A stretch of DNA of 64,000 nucleotides from Erythrobacter fulvus (lineage in GTDB: Bacteria; Pseudomonadota; Alphaproteobacteria; Sphingomonadales; Sphingomonadaceae), in the NCBI RefSeq assembly GCF_028595285.1, contig NZ_JAQQXQ010000004.1, positions 62,001-126,000 on the forward strand, written 5' to 3'. Under the pieces are notes generated by a model. The model was not told the origin of the DNA. It saw only the letters and a list, made by a program, of their open reading frames with translations, and made no database searches. The translations under genes were made by a program, and so were the position numbers. Shown piece by piece: positions 33,851 through 42,532 of the stretch. The number at the start of each line of letters is the position of its first letter. The first letter of the stretch is position 1.

Positions 33851-35292
33851 CGCTCGTCCTCGATCACGATCGCGCCGGCGGCTACTGGGGCGCCACTTAC
33901 GTCTTCACCGCGGTGAAGGGCCTGCAGGTTATCATCGACGGTCCCGTCGGCTGCGAGAATCTGCCCGTCACCTCGGTGCTGCATTACACCGATGCCCTGC
34001 CCCCGCACGAACTGCCGATCGTCGTGACCGGCCTTGCGGAAGAAGAGCTTGGCAAGACCGGCACCGAAGGCGCGATGAAGCGCGCTTGGCAGACGCTGGA
34101 TGCGGAACTGCCCTGCGTCGTCGTCACCGGATCGATCGCCGAGATGATCGGCGGCGGGGTGACGCCCGAAGGCACCAATATCAAGCGCTTCCTGCCGCGC
34201 ACCATCGACGAGGATCAGTGGCAAAGCGCCGACCGCGCGCTGACCTGGCTGTGGACCGAATTCGGCCCCAAGAAGATGCCCGCCAAGCGCGAGCGTAAGG
34301 AAGGCGAAAAGCCGGTCGTCAACATCATTGGCCCGGCTTACGGCATGTTCAACATGCCATCCGACCTCGCCGAGATACGGCGGCTGGTCGAAGGCATCGG
34401 CGCTGAAGTGGGGATGGTGTTCCCGCTCGGTAGCCATCTGGCCGACATCCGCGACCTCGCCACCAGCGACGCCAATGTCTGCATGTACCGCGAATATGGC
34501 CGCAACCTGTGCGAAACGCTCGAACGGCCCTATTTCCAGGCCCCGGTAGGTCTGTCGCAGACCACCAAGTTCCTGCGCGCTCTCGGGGCCGAGCTCGGTC
34601 TCGACCCCGAGCCTTTCATCGAGCGCGAGAAGCACACCACGATCAAGCCGCTATGGGACCTGTGGCGTTCGGTCACACAGGACTTCTTCGGCACGGCCAG
34701 CTTCGGCATCGTCGCCAACGAAACCTATGCGCGCGGCATCCGTCACTTCCTTGAAGACGACATGGGCCTGCCCTGCGCCTTCGCGTTCTCGCGCTGTGCG
34801 GGCGTGAAACCCAAGAACGACGAGGTGCGCGCGGCAATCCACGCCAACCCGCCGCTGGTGATGTTCGGCAGCTATAACGAACGCATGTACATGGCCGAAT
34901 GCGGCGCGCGCGGCATGTATATCCCGGCGAGCTTCCCCGGCGCGGCGATCCGCCGCCACACGGGCACGCCCTTCATGGGCTATTCGGGTGCGACCTATCT
35001 GGTTCAGGAAGTGTGCAATGCGCTGTTCGATGCGCTGTTCCACATCCTTCCGCTCAGCACCGAGATGGACAAGGTCGACAAGACCCCGGCCCGCAATCTG
35101 ACCGAATTGACCTGGGACAACGACGCCAAGGCGCGGCTGGATAGCATGGTCGAAGCCCAGCCGGTGCTGATCCGCATTTCCGCTGCCAAGCGGCTGCGCG
35201 ATGCGGCGGAACGGACCGCGCGCCAGCGCGGCGAAGCGATCGTCACGGCAGACTGCCTCGAAGAGGCGCTGCTGGAAGGGGCGGGAGCATGA
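33847..35292 (+). CDS. bchZ: Chlorophyllide reductase subunit Z
   Basis: 481 residues from [42 protein letters not shown] carries the conserved Cys and the NifK-like core; [16 protein letters not shown] and the C-terminal protochlorophyllide-reductase-like tail ([18 protein letters not shown]) follow. It is the partner of BchY in the COR catalytic component. It is the last bch gene before the puf genes, separated from pufB by 168 bases that contain a strong hairpin. Confidence 0.96.
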   Translation: MTLVLDHDRAGGYWGATYVFTAVKGLQVIIDGPVGCENLPVTSVLHYTDALPPHELPIVVTGLAEEELGKTGTEGAMKRAWQTLDAELPCVVVTGSIAEMIGGGVTPEGTNIKRFLPRTIDEDQWQSADRALTWLWTEFGPKKMPAKRERKEGEKPVVNIIGPAYGMFNMPSDLAEIRRLVEGIGAEVGMVFPLGSHLADIRDLATSDANVCMYREYGRNLCETLERPYFQAPVGLSQTTKFLRALGAELGLDPEPFIEREKHTTIKPLWDLWRSVTQDFFGTASFGIVANETYARGIRHFLEDDMGLPCAFAFSRCAGVKPKNDEVRAAIHANPPLVMFGSYNERMYMAECGARGMYIPASFPGAAIRRHTGTPFMGYSGATYLVQEVCNALFDALFHILPLSTEMDKVDKTPARNLTELTWDNDAKARLDSMVEAQPVLIRISAAKRLRDAAERTARQRGEAIVTADCLEEALLEGAGA

Positions 35293-35357
35293 TGACGATG
35301 CGCCGCCATAACCCTTTGTCGCCTGTGCGGTTCATCACCGCTCAGGCGCAAGCCCAT

Positions 35358-35374
35358 GCCCCCTTCCGGGGGGC
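35358..35374 (+). promoter_or_regulatory. GC hairpin between bchZ and pufB
   Basis: GCCCCC and GGGGGC form a 6-bp all-GC stem around a 5-base loop (TTCCG) 87 bases before pufB. No U-tract follows, so it is more likely an mRNA processing or stability element marking the 5' end of the pufBALM message than a terminator. No gene (in particular no pufQ) was found in the 168-base gap. Confidence 0.45.
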
Positions 35375-35460
35375 TCTCCAATCCACGTGGGGGATCACGC
35401 GGGGATGCCGACGGGGGCCTTCGGGCTCTCATTCTCACCCAACTGAACGGAGACAACCCG

Positions 35461-35601
35461 ATGAACGAACGTATCGGAACTCACCTGACGCCTGAAGAGG
35501 CCCAGGAAATCCACAAGGGCTTCATGGGGACCTTTGTCCTTTATGTTGCGATCGCTCTGGTCGCTCATGCCCTGATGTGGGCCTACAAGCCCTGGCTCTA
35601 A
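35461..35601 (+). CDS. pufB: LH1 antenna beta subunit
   Basis: 46 residues: a polar N-terminus (MNERIGTHLTPEEAQEIHKGF), then one membrane helix with the bacteriochlorophyll-ligating His in VALVAHALMWAYKPWL, the conserved C-terminal aromatic motif of LH1 beta polypeptides. It packs with PufA in the ring around the reaction centre. A ribosome site (ACGGAGA) precedes it. First gene of pufBALM, with no pufQ before it. Confidence 0.95.
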   Translation: MNERIGTHLTPEEAQEIHKGFMGTFVLYVAIALVAHALMWAYKPWL

Positions 35602-35677
35602 TTCCGTGATGAAAACGCGCATCCTGCACGGTGCAGGCGGCGCCAATCTCTGAACGGTTCAAGGAAGGAATTTTCCC

Positions 35678-35872
35678 ATGTGGAGAATCTGGTTCTATTT
35701 TGACATTCGCCGCGCTCTTGTGGCCCTGCATGTGGGTCTCGCTGTGCTGGCTTTCACCATCCACTTCATCCTGCTCAGCACGGATCGTTACAACTGGCTC
35801 GAGCGCGCTCCTGGCGCACCCGCGCCGGCGCAGGCTGCTATCGAATCGTCGGAAGCTCCGGCGGCGGGATAG
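35678..35872 (+). CDS. pufA: LH1 antenna alpha subunit
   Basis: 64 residues: MWRIWFYFDIRRALVALHVG is the typical LH1-alpha N-terminus, and the bacteriochlorophyll-binding His lies in FTIHFILLSTDRYNW. A 20-residue Ala/Pro-rich C-terminal tail (about 45-64) is longer than in Rhodobacter. Ribosome site AAGGAAGG is 8 bases upstream. Between pufA and pufL lie two hairpins expected to stabilise the pufBA message. Confidence 0.95.
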   Translation: MWRIWFYFDIRRALVALHVGLAVLAFTIHFILLSTDRYNWLERAPGAPAPAQAAIESSEAPAAG

Positions 35873-35892
35873 TCCTGCTCGAAATGTGAGGG

Positions 35893-35908
35893 GGCAGGTT
35901 CGCCTGCC
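35893..35908 (+). promoter_or_regulatory. Intercistronic hairpin after pufA (mRNA stability)
   Basis: GGCAGG-TTCG-CCTGCC forms a perfect 6-bp stem with a stable UUCG-type tetraloop, 20 bases after the pufA stop. In Rhodobacter, hairpins at this place protect the pufBA segment from 3' decay so that antenna proteins exceed reaction-centre proteins. No T-run follows, so it is not a terminator. Confidence 0.7.
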
Positions 35909-35941
35909 TGCCTCCTAACACTTGTCGAAAAACCACTAGCA

Positions 35942-35958
35942 CCCGCCCTTGTGGCGGG
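35942..35958 (+). promoter_or_regulatory. Second pufA-pufL hairpin, next to the pufL ribosome site
   Basis: CCCGCC and GGCGGG pair around a 5-base loop (CTTGT). The 3' arm abuts or overlaps the GGGGAGG ribosome site of pufL, so it could add 3'-end protection to pufBA mRNA and also limit pufL translation. The latter is inference. Confidence 0.6.
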
Positions 35959-35970
35959 GAGGATGGACCT

Positions 35971-36795
35971 ATGGCGCTCCTTAGTTTCGAGCGGAAGTAC
36001 CGCGTACGCGGTGGCACATTAATCGGCGGCGACCTTTTCGACTTCTGGGTCGGGCCGTTTTATGTCGGATTCTTCGGGGTGACGACGGCAATCAGTGCGC
36101 TGCTTGGCACCGCGCTGATTTTCGCTGCAGCGACCCAGGGTCCGACCCTCAACCCCTGGCTTATCTCGATCAATCCACCGCCGATCGAGTACGGCCTTGC
36201 CTTTGCTCCCCTGCAAGAGGGGGGATACTGGCAGATCATTACCGCCTGTGCGGTCGTGGCCTTCTCGTCGTGGGTACTCCGCCAGGCGGAAATCTCGCGC
36301 AAGCTGGGCATGAGCTATCACGTCCCGATCGCTTTCAGCGTCGCCGTGTTCGCCTATGTCACGCTCAACGTCATCCGGCCGTTCTGGATGGGCGCCTGGG
36401 GCAACGGTTTCCCATACGGGATCTGGACCCACCTCGAATGGGTTTCCAACGTCGGCTACGCCTTCGGCAACTTCCACTACAACCCCGTGCACATGCTCGC
36501 GATCACGTTCTTCTTCACGAACTGTCTCGCGCTCGCGCTGCATGGCGGCTTGGTGCTGTCGGCGGTCAACCCGACCGGCGGAACCGACGTGAAGACGCCG
36601 GAATATGAAGACACCTATTTCCGTGACTTCATCGGCTATTCGGTCGGCACGCTCGGCATCCACCGGGTGGGGCTCTTCCTTGCGCTCAACGCAGGGTTCT
36701 GGAGCGCCATCTGCATCGTCATTTCCGGCACTCTGTATGTCGGCAGCTGGATCGAATTCTGGGATTTCTGGAAGAAGATCCCGATCTGGTCGTAA
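35971..36795 (+). CDS. pufL: Reaction centre L subunit
   Basis: 274 residues, five membrane helices. Conserved blocks: [33 protein letters not shown] at the N-terminus, ligand histidines in [13 protein letters not shown] and [12 protein letters not shown] (special pair and accessory bacteriochlorophyll), and the iron-ligating His in [14 protein letters not shown]. It carries the active electron-transfer branch and QB site of the type-2 reaction centre. It follows the pufBA hairpins and precedes pufM by 14 bases. Confidence 0.97.
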   Translation: MALLSFERKYRVRGGTLIGGDLFDFWVGPFYVGFFGVTTAISALLGTALIFAAATQGPTLNPWLISINPPPIEYGLAFAPLQEGGYWQIITACAVVAFSSWVLRQAEISRKLGMSYHVPIAFSVAVFAYVTLNVIRPFWMGAWGNGFPYGIWTHLEWVSNVGYAFGNFHYNPVHMLAITFFFTNCLALALHGGLVLSAVNPTGGTDVKTPEYEDTYFRDFIGYSVGTLGIHRVGLFLALNAGFWSAICIVISGTLYVGSWIEFWDFWKKIPIWS

Positions 36796-36809
36796 GGAGC
36801 ACCTGAACC

Positions 36810-37781
36810 ATGGCGACATATCAAAACATCTTCACGCAGGTGCAAGTCCAGGGGCCACCCGAAATGGGAGTCCCGCACCTTGACGGAAGCGAGGGCCGGC
36901 TCAACCTTACCGGGCACAACTACTGGCTCGGCAAGATTGGGCAGGCGCAGATCGGGCCGATCTATCTCGGCTTGCTCGGAACGATCTCGCTGACCTTCGG
37001 GGCGGCGGCGATCATGATCATCGGCCTCAACTTCTGGGCGCAAGCCGGCTGGAGCCCGCAGACTTTCATGCGCGAGTTCTTCTGGCTTTCGCTCAACCCT
37101 CCGGGCCCGGAATACGGGTTCAGCCCGTTCGTACCGCTGGACAAGGGCGGCTGGTTCATCATGGCCGGCGCGTTCCTGACCATCGCGGTGCTGACCTGGT
37201 GGGCCCGCACCTATTACCGGGCAAAGGCGCTGGGCATGGGGATGCATATTCCCTGGGCCTTCGCTTCAGCCATCTGGCTGTTCCTGGTGCTGGGCTTCAT
37301 CCGTCCGATGCTGCTGGGCGACTGGTCGCAGGCGGTGCCTTACGGTATCTTCAGCCACCTCGACTGGACGAACAATTTCTCGCTGCTTTACGGGAACCTG
37401 TTCTACAACCCGTTCCACGCGCTCTCGATCGTCTTCCTTTACGGGTCGGCGCTGCTGTTCGCGATGCACGGGGCGACCATCCTTGCGCTCGGCCGCTATG
37501 GCGGTGAACGCGAGATCGAGCAGATCACCGATCGCGGGACGGCAGCCGAACGCGGCGCGCTGTTCTGGCGCTGGGTGATGGGCTTCAACGCCAGCTTCGA
37601 ATCGATCCACCGCTGGGCCTGGTGGTTTGCAGTGCTGACCACGCTGACCGGCGGGATCGGCATCCTGCTGACGGGCACCGTGGTAGATAACTGGTATCTG
37701 TGGGCGCAGGAACATCACTACGCTCCGGAAACGATCAACTACGATCCGAGCGGCGCGGCAGGAGCTGCTGCCGGCCAGTAA
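36810..37781 (+). CDS. pufM: Reaction centre M subunit
   Basis: 323 residues with five membrane helices. Special-pair and accessory ligands are in [23 protein letters not shown] and iron ligands in [12 protein letters not shown], matching other PufM proteins. The C-terminus ends in a short Ala/Gly tail (GAAAGQ), with no cytochrome-binding extension visible. It binds the QA side of the reaction centre. Two hairpins follow and no pufC or pufX gene comes after it, so the core probably takes electrons from a soluble or separately encoded cytochrome. Confidence 0.97.
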   Translation: MATYQNIFTQVQVQGPPEMGVPHLDGSEGRLNLTGHNYWLGKIGQAQIGPIYLGLLGTISLTFGAAAIMIIGLNFWAQAGWSPQTFMREFFWLSLNPPGPEYGFSPFVPLDKGGWFIMAGAFLTIAVLTWWARTYYRAKALGMGMHIPWAFASAIWLFLVLGFIRPMLLGDWSQAVPYGIFSHLDWTNNFSLLYGNLFYNPFHALSIVFLYGSALLFAMHGATILALGRYGGEREIEQITDRGTAAERGALFWRWVMGFNASFESIHRWAWWFAVLTTLTGGIGILLTGTVVDNWYLWAQEHHYAPETINYDPSGAAGAAAGQ

Positions 37782-37790
37782 TCACGGGGG

Positions 37791-37813
37791 TGCCGGGCCG
37801 ACAAAGCCCGGCA
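37791..37813 (+). terminator. First hairpin after pufM
   Basis: TGCCGGGC and GCCCGGCA form a perfect 8-bp stem with a 7-base loop, 9 bases past the pufM stop. No T-run follows directly; it probably works with the next hairpin to end or protect the puf message. Confidence 0.65.
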
Positions 37814-37831
37814 GTTCCGAACGAAAAAGAG

Positions 37832-37866
37832 AAAACCCGGTCTGGCCCATGGCCCGGCCGGGTTTT
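37832..37866. terminator. Bidirectional terminator between pufM and the converging genes
   Basis: AAAACCCGG and CCGGGTTTT are perfect inverse arms with a GC-rich 17-base middle that can pair further (GGCCC/GGGCC-like). A-tract and T-tract on opposite sides allow it to stop pufM transcription and that of the minus-strand 88-residue protein gene. Confidence 0.85.
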
Positions 37867-37912
37867 CATTTGTCAGGTTGCCGGCTAACCGGCAGCGCGC
37901 GGCGTTCAGGGA

Positions 37913-38179
37913 TCAGTCCTGCGACGGGGCTTTCATCCGGCCCGCCAGATCGAGCAGGTGCAAGGGCAGCGACAGGGCGAGCGGCAGTGCGATCCACCAC
38001 CACTCCGCCCCGGTCAGGGCGGCGCGCAGACCCAGCACGATCAGCGCCGCCGGGCCGAGCAGCCCCGCCACCGCGCTGAAGCGCCAGCCGCGGCCGAACC
38101 GCAGCCACAGCGCCTCGATGGACAGCACACCCAGGATGATGTCGGCAGCATGACCGGAAGCGAAGAGCGATTCCATCAT
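37913..38179 (-). CDS. 88-residue membrane protein at the end of the bchG-bchP-tspO run
   Basis: Two adjacent ATGs (38179, 38176) follow a strong GAGGAGAGGAGGG ribosome site. Three hydrophobic segments (about 8-24, 33-52 and 58-78) fill the protein, with a short charged C-terminus. I do not recognise the family. It is the last gene of the minus-strand aerR/ppsR...bchG-pucC-bchP-tspO block, 36 bases after tspO, and ends at the bidirectional terminator shared with puf. Its position suggests a role in pigment or membrane assembly, but nothing in the sequence proves it. Confidence 0.65.
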   Translation of the reverse strand: MMESLFASGHAADIILGVLSIEALWLRFGRGWRFSAVAGLLGPAALIVLGLRAALTGAEWWWIALPLALSLPLHLLDLAGRMKAPSQD

Positions 38180-38215
38180 CGGTACGCCCTCCTCTCCTCG
38201 CCCGCCGCTGCGGCC

Positions 38216-38698
38216 TCAGCCGAACGGGGCGTTGAGATCGACCACCGCCCAGTTGAGCGCGCCGGCAAAGCTTACCCACGCAAGGTAAGGCACCAGCAGC
38301 GCGGCGGCGGTGCGCGAAAAGCGCCCGCAAAAGATGATCAACGCGATGATCGAAAGCCACAGCAACGTCAGTTCGATGAAGGCCCAGTCAGGCCGCTGCA
38401 TGCGGAAGAAGATCAGGCTCCAGGTGATGTTGAGAAATCCGTTCAAGGCGAACAGCCCGATCACCCATTCCGCCGCCACCGATGTCGGGGCGGCGCGCCA
38501 TGCGGTGATCGCCGAAATGGTGATCAGAGCATAGATCAGCGTCCAGCCCATCGGGAACATCACGTCGGGCGGGTTCCAGCCAGGCTTGGCCAAGGCCTGA
38601 TACCACGGGCCGAGGTCGGTAATCGTCGCCCCCAGCGCCGCCACACACAGCGCCGCCACCGTGGCGACCGTCACCGGCAAGATCATGATCCGCTTCAT
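38216..38698 (-). CDS. tspO: TspO/MBR-family tryptophan-rich sensory protein
   Basis: 160 residues, five hydrophobic helices. The TspO signatures are GPWYQALAKPGWNPPDVMFPMGWTLIYAL and later NITWSLIFFRMQRPDWAFIELTLLWL, with NWAVVDLN near the end. TspO is an outer-membrane or membrane tetrapyrrole-binding protein that in Rhodobacter tunes photosynthesis genes in response to oxygen, through porphyrin handling and the PpsR/AppA pathway. It begins 11 bases beyond the bchP stop on the same strand. The start at MKRIMILPV is chosen because the longer frame enters bchP. Confidence 0.92.
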   Translation of the reverse strand: MKRIMILPVTVATVAALCVAALGATITDLGPWYQALAKPGWNPPDVMFPMGWTLIYALITISAITAWRAAPTSVAAEWVIGLFALNGFLNITWSLIFFRMQRPDWAFIELTLLWLSIIALIIFCGRFSRTAAALLVPYLAWVSFAGALNWAVVDLNAPFG

Positions 38699-38709
38699 AC
38701 GCGAACCGT

Positions 38710-39906
38710 TTAGCGCGTTGCGGGCCTCAAGCCTAGCAGGTGCGCGGTATCCTTGAGGAAGATCTTCACGTGGGCCATCGGTTTGGCCCGCACCAGCTTC
38801 TTGTGCATGTAGGCCTGCCAAGTCAGTTCCTGCACGTCCTTGTCGTCACACATGGTGACGAAGCGTTCGCGGCGCTTGTCGGACGAATACCAGAAATACT
38901 GCATCATCCCGAGGATCCAGAACACCTTGCCGTGTTCGCGCATGAACTTCTTGCGCGCGGTCTGGAGCTGCTTTGCCTCGCCGGTCTTGAGGAAGGCAGC
39001 GGCGGCCTCGCCCACCAGCCGCCCGCCAACCATGGCGTAATAGATGCCCTCGCCCGATGCCGGGGCGACGATGCCCGCAGCATCGCCCGCCACGATCACA
39101 TCGGCGCCGTTGTCCCAGCGCTTCAGCGGCTTGAGCGGGATCGGCGCGCCTTCGCGGCGCACGGTCTCGCAGCGTTCCAGACCGAGATCGTCGCGCATCG
39201 TGGCGATCGCGCCCCGCAGCGAAAAGCCCTTGTTCGCGCTGCCCACGCCGATGCTTGCGGTCTCGCCATGCGGGAACACCCAGGCATAGAAATCGGGCGA
39301 CAAGCGGCCCTGATAGAACACATCGCAGCGCGAGGCGTCGAAGGCCTCGGTATTCTGTTCGGGCGATTTGATGATCTCATGATAGGCGAAAACGCAAGGC
39401 ACCCGCTCGGCGCCGGGCAGGCATTGCTTTGCCACGGCCGAACGTGCGCCGTCGGCACCGATCACCACGCGCGCGCGCACGCTTTCGATCGGGCCTCCGC
39501 GGGAACGGCGGAAGGTGACGATCGGGTGCGCTTCGCCATCGCGCTCGATCTTCTCGAAGGTGGCGGTCAGCCGTTCGGCACCGGACATGCGGGCCCGTTC
39601 GCGCAGCCATTCGTCGAATTCGTCACGATCGACCATGCCGACATAGCCGATCTCGCCCACCGGCATATCGACCGCACGGCCCGAAGGCGCGATCATGCGG
39701 GCCGAACGCGCCTTGGCGACCAGCAGGCTTTGCGGAATGTCGAAATCGGCCAGCAGGCGCGGCGGCACGGCCCCGCCGCAGGGCTTGATCCGCCCGCCGC
39801 GCTCTATCAGCAGCACCGAATGGCCTGCCAGCGCAAGATCATTGGCTGCGGTGGAGCCGGAAGGACCGCCGCCGATCACGACCGCGTCATAAATAGTCTG
39901 GTTCAT
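38710..39906 (-). CDS. bchP: Geranylgeranyl diphosphate/bacteriochlorophyll reductase
   Basis: 398 residues. An FAD-binding N-terminus (YDAVVIGGGPSGSTAANDLA), KPCGGAVPPRLL, VVIGADGARSAVAKQ and VAGDAAGIVAPASGEGIYYAM mark the geranylgeranyl reductase family. It reduces the geranylgeranyl tail of bacteriochlorophyll a to phytyl in three steps. Its start overlaps the stop of the PucC-like gene (ATGA). Family length and motifs are complete. Confidence 0.96.
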   Translation of the reverse strand: MNQTIYDAVVIGGGPSGSTAANDLALAGHSVLLIERGGRIKPCGGAVPPRLLADFDIPQSLLVAKARSARMIAPSGRAVDMPVGEIGYVGMVDRDEFDEWLRERARMSGAERLTATFEKIERDGEAHPIVTFRRSRGGPIESVRARVVIGADGARSAVAKQCLPGAERVPCVFAYHEIIKSPEQNTEAFDASRCDVFYQGRLSPDFYAWVFPHGETASIGVGSANKGFSLRGAIATMRDDLGLERCETVRREGAPIPLKPLKRWDNGADVIVAGDAAGIVAPASGEGIYYAMVGGRLVGEAAAAFLKTGEAKQLQTARKKFMREHGKVFWILGMMQYFWYSSDKRRERFVTMCDDKDVQELTWQAYMHKKLVRAKPMAHVKIFLKDTAHLLGLRPATR

Positions 39907-41282
39907 GCGTAGACCTCCCTCTCACCTTGTGTAGCGCCTGCGCGCATTGCTGCCGCGCCGGTCGCCTTGACCGCCAGCAGCGCCGCCAGCACGAAGGCCG
40001 CGGCCTCCAGTCCGAACACGAGCTGGAACGCCGCACCGTCATTGCCCAGCGCATGGCGCGCCAGATCGACCCCGACCGCGCCGGTCAGCCCGCCGAGCCC
40101 GAAGGCAATCGCCTGCGAGGCACCCCACACGCCCATGCGCACGCCTTCGCGCGTGGTTTCCCCCGCGCCGGCCAGCCCCATCATCGCCCCGATCGCGGCG
40201 ACCGCGAAGACGCCGTTGCCGAAGCCGAGCACGAAAACATTGATCCCCAGCGGCCAAGGCGGACCATTGACCGCCGCCAGCCCCAGCGCGCCGAGGCCGA
40301 CCGCCGAGAGCAGGCACCCGCAAATCACCCAGATCCGCAGCCCGTCGGGCCGCTTGCCGGAAAAGGCGCTGCCGCCGATGCCTGTCACGATCATGCCGAG
40401 CAGGATGCCGCCCTGATGCTGCCCGCCCATCTGCGTCGATTCCCCCGGCGAAAGGCCGAAGATCAACCCGGCAAAAGGTTCGAGGATCAGATCCTGCATC
40501 GAAAAGGCGATCATCGATACGAAAATGAAAATGGTGAAGCGCCGCGCTGCCGTCTCGCTCATGATCTCGCGGATAGCCGCGCGGAAATCGGGGGCCTCGC
40601 CCTCGTCGCTGGCGGCATGGCCGAAGCGGCCGGCCTGCCGTTCCAGCCGGAAGGTCGCCAGCACTGTCAGCGTCACCATCACCAGCGCCAGCCCGCCCGC
40701 CACCGTCAGCAGCCGTTCGGGCGAAAAGGGCTTGAGCAATTGGCCCACTGTAATCGCGGAAACCACGATCCCGGCGACCATCATGATCCATGTCACCGCC
40801 GCAGCCGCCGCGCGCCGCTGCGGCGCGACACCCGATGCCAGCAGCGCCAGGGCCGAGGTGCCGCCTGCCCCCACGCCCACGCCGATCAGGGTATAGGCCA
40901 CCACCGCCAGCGTGAAACCGAGTGCGGGCGAGGTGCCGAGCATCAGTGTCGCCTGTGTCGCCAGCAATGACGCGCAGGCCAGCACCGCCACGCCGCCGAT
41001 AATCCATACCGTCCGGCTGTTGCCCCCCTTGGCCGCCGACTTGTCCGATCCGTGCCCCCACAAGGGCCGACCAAGCTGCACCGCGTAATGCCACGCCACA
41101 AGCCCGGCGGGGATCGCCGCCGCCAGCGCGAATTCGACCACCATCAGCCGGTTGAGCACCGTCGTCGCCAGCATCACCAGCGCGCCGATAGCCGCCTGCA
41201 CCAGCCCGATCCGGACAATTGCCAGCCAACCGAACCCGGCCTCAACCTTGGTTGTTTCGGGTGAGGCCATCGGGGCGTGCAT
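39903..41282 (-). CDS. PucC/BCD-family major-facilitator protein
   Basis: 459 residues with about 12 membrane helices. The family motif region YRLMVVEFALAAAIPAGLVAWHY-like (here NRLMVVEFALAAAIP) and the long cytoplasmic loop with FRLERQ place it in the BCD family of MFS proteins (PucC, LhaA, Bch2/ORF428). It lies between bchG and bchP, sharing one base with the bchG stop, as the ORF428 homologue does in other purple bacteria. It probably handles bacteriochlorophyll delivery to the reaction centre or antenna. lhaA is a second member in this cluster. Confidence 0.9.
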   Translation of the reverse strand: MHAPMASPETTKVEAGFGWLAIVRIGLVQAAIGALVMLATTVLNRLMVVEFALAAAIPAGLVAWHYAVQLGRPLWGHGSDKSAAKGGNSRTVWIIGGVAVLACASLLATQATLMLGTSPALGFTLAVVAYTLIGVGVGAGGTSALALLASGVAPQRRAAAAAVTWIMMVAGIVVSAITVGQLLKPFSPERLLTVAGGLALVMVTLTVLATFRLERQAGRFGHAASDEGEAPDFRAAIREIMSETAARRFTIFIFVSMIAFSMQDLILEPFAGLIFGLSPGESTQMGGQHQGGILLGMIVTGIGGSAFSGKRPDGLRIWVICGCLLSAVGLGALGLAAVNGPPWPLGINVFVLGFGNGVFAVAAIGAMMGLAGAGETTREGVRMGVWGASQAIAFGLGGLTGAVGVDLARHALGNDGAAFQLVFGLEAAAFVLAALLAVKATGAAAMRAGATQGEREVYA

Positions 41283-42208
41283 CAGATATAGCCCCCGAGC
41301 CCGAGCGCTGCTGCCAGCATCCCCAGCACATAAAGCGTAACGCCCACGCCATTATACCACGGCGCATATTTGGCCGGATCGCGGATCAGCCGGGGCATCG
41401 CGGCAATCTGTGCCACCAGCACAGCGGTGACGATCAATGCCGAAAGCCCGTAGCCCCAGATCGCCAGCAGGCCGATCACCACAATCTGCAAGGATGCCAT
41501 GGTGGTGCAGGCAAACCGCGCCGCATGCTCCACACCCATCGTGACGGGAAGCGAGGTGAGGCCGGACTGGCGGTCCCCTTCGACCGCCTTGAAATCATTG
41601 AGCACCATGATGCCGTGCGCGCCCAGCGAATACATGAACAGGATGATGACGACCTCGACCGAGGGCATCGCGCCCAGCATCACTGCCGCGCCGGTGAACC
41701 AGCTCAGCCCTTCATAGGTCAGGCCGCAGACCAGCGGGCCGACCATGCCGTTGGCCTTGAAACGGAAGGGCGGCGCCGAATAGGCCCAGGCAAAGGCGAG
41801 GCCCACCAGCGCGGCGGCGAACACGATCGGGCCGAGCAGCCAGCCCACGCCTGCCGAAATGAGGCTGGCGATAATCGCGATATACAGCCCCCAGCGCCCC
41901 GGAATGCGGCCTGAAGGGATCGGGCGATCGGGTTCGTTGATGGCATCGACGTGGCGATCGAACCAGTCGTTCACCGCCTGACTGGTGCCGCATACCAGCG
42001 GCCCGGCCAGCAGCACGCCGCCGGCGACGAACCACCAGCGCCCCTCCAGCCCCGCGCCGGACGATACCGCGCCGCACATAAAGGCCCACATCGGCGGGAA
42101 CCATGTGATCGGTTTGAGGAGCTGAAGGATGTCACGCGGCCTCGGCCGCAGGATCGGGCGCGCCTCCGGAACGGGCGCGGAGCGAGTCGTAGGCACCGAA
42201 TGTTCCAT
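41282..42208 (-). CDS. bchG: Bacteriochlorophyll synthase (esterifying)
   Basis: 308 residues of the UbiA prenyltransferase family with about 8-9 membrane helices. The two Asp-rich motifs are present: NDWFDRHVDAINEPDRPIPSG and, later, NDFKAVEGDRQ. It attaches geranylgeranyl diphosphate to bacteriochlorophyllide a. It shares one base with the PucC-like gene. The ATG at 42208 lies close to a PpsR-like site; a GTG five codons in is an alternative start. Confidence 0.96.
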   Translation of the reverse strand: MEHSVPTTRSAPVPEARPILRPRPRDILQLLKPITWFPPMWAFMCGAVSSGAGLEGRWWFVAGGVLLAGPLVCGTSQAVNDWFDRHVDAINEPDRPIPSGRIPGRWGLYIAIIASLISAGVGWLLGPIVFAAALVGLAFAWAYSAPPFRFKANGMVGPLVCGLTYEGLSWFTGAAVMLGAMPSVEVVIILFMYSLGAHGIMVLNDFKAVEGDRQSGLTSLPVTMGVEHAARFACTTMASLQIVVIGLLAIWGYGLSALIVTAVLVAQIAAMPRLIRDPAKYAPWYNGVGVTLYVLGMLAAALGLGGYI

Positions 42209-42237
42209 GGCGCAAGGCTATGCCTGACAAATCAAAG

Positions 42238-42255
42238 CGTCAATTTATTTTGACA
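42238..42255. promoter_or_regulatory. Probable PpsR/CrtJ operator upstream of bchG
   Basis: Read on the minus strand it is TGTCAAAATAAATTGACG, TGT-N12-ACG, with one base off the consensus. It sits 30-47 bases before the bchG start, AT-rich as real PpsR sites are. It would place the bchG-pucC-bchP-tspO transcript under PpsR. Confidence 0.6.
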
Positions 42256-42429
42256 CTAATGATTCGGACAACCCCGATTTGAGGGCGATTTTAGCTGCCC
42301 GGTCCTACTGCCGTGTCAAATCCGGGGGTGTCCAAAGCGTCCAATGAAGGAAATTATCCTGCGTCCGGCCTGCCCCTGCAAGACCCGTTCGACGAGGCAT
42401 TTACGCCGCTTTTGCCCCTGCTGAGGCCC

Positions 42430-42457
42430 GTTTTCGGCCGGTTTTCGGCGGTTTTCG
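42430..42457. repeat. Three GTTTTCG units phased at 10-11 bp
   Basis: Copies at 42430, 42441 and 42451, all within GC-rich flanks (GTTTTCGGCCG, GTTTTCGGCG, GTTTTCGCCC). The helical phasing would put them on one face of DNA. No binding protein can be named. Confidence 0.5.
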
Positions 42458-42532
42458 CCCCGATTTCGGGCGCCGGAGCAATGGTGCGGAAAATTGGCTA
42501 ATTTGCCTACATTCGCAGGCAAGCTATTGAAA

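Larger units (their letters stand above)
42209..42532. promoter_or_regulatory. Intergenic region between ppsR and bchG
   Basis: 324 bases, both neighbours on the minus strand. It holds a one-mismatch PpsR site (42238-42255), several TGTC(A/C)AA half-sites (42314, 42331), and three GTTTTCG units at 42430, 42441 and 42451, spaced 10-11 bases. A 62-codon GTG frame in it has no ribosome site and is not credited. It should contain the bchG promoter and the end of the ppsR message. Confidence 0.6.

Noticed and set aside
35289..35495. 68-codon frame before pufB, considered as pufQ
   Set aside because: No membrane segment or PufQ-like sequence, and it runs into pufB out of frame.
38216..38821. Longer tspO start at 38821
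   Set aside because: The extension lies inside the bchP coding region and lacks a membrane segment; MKRIMILPV is the proper start.
42313..42348. Further PpsR sites from TGTCAAAT and TGTCCAAAG words
   Set aside because: No ACA at the needed distance; only half-sites.
42313..42501. 62-codon GTG frame between bchG and ppsR
   Set aside because: No ribosome site, no recognisable features, and crosses the phased repeat region.
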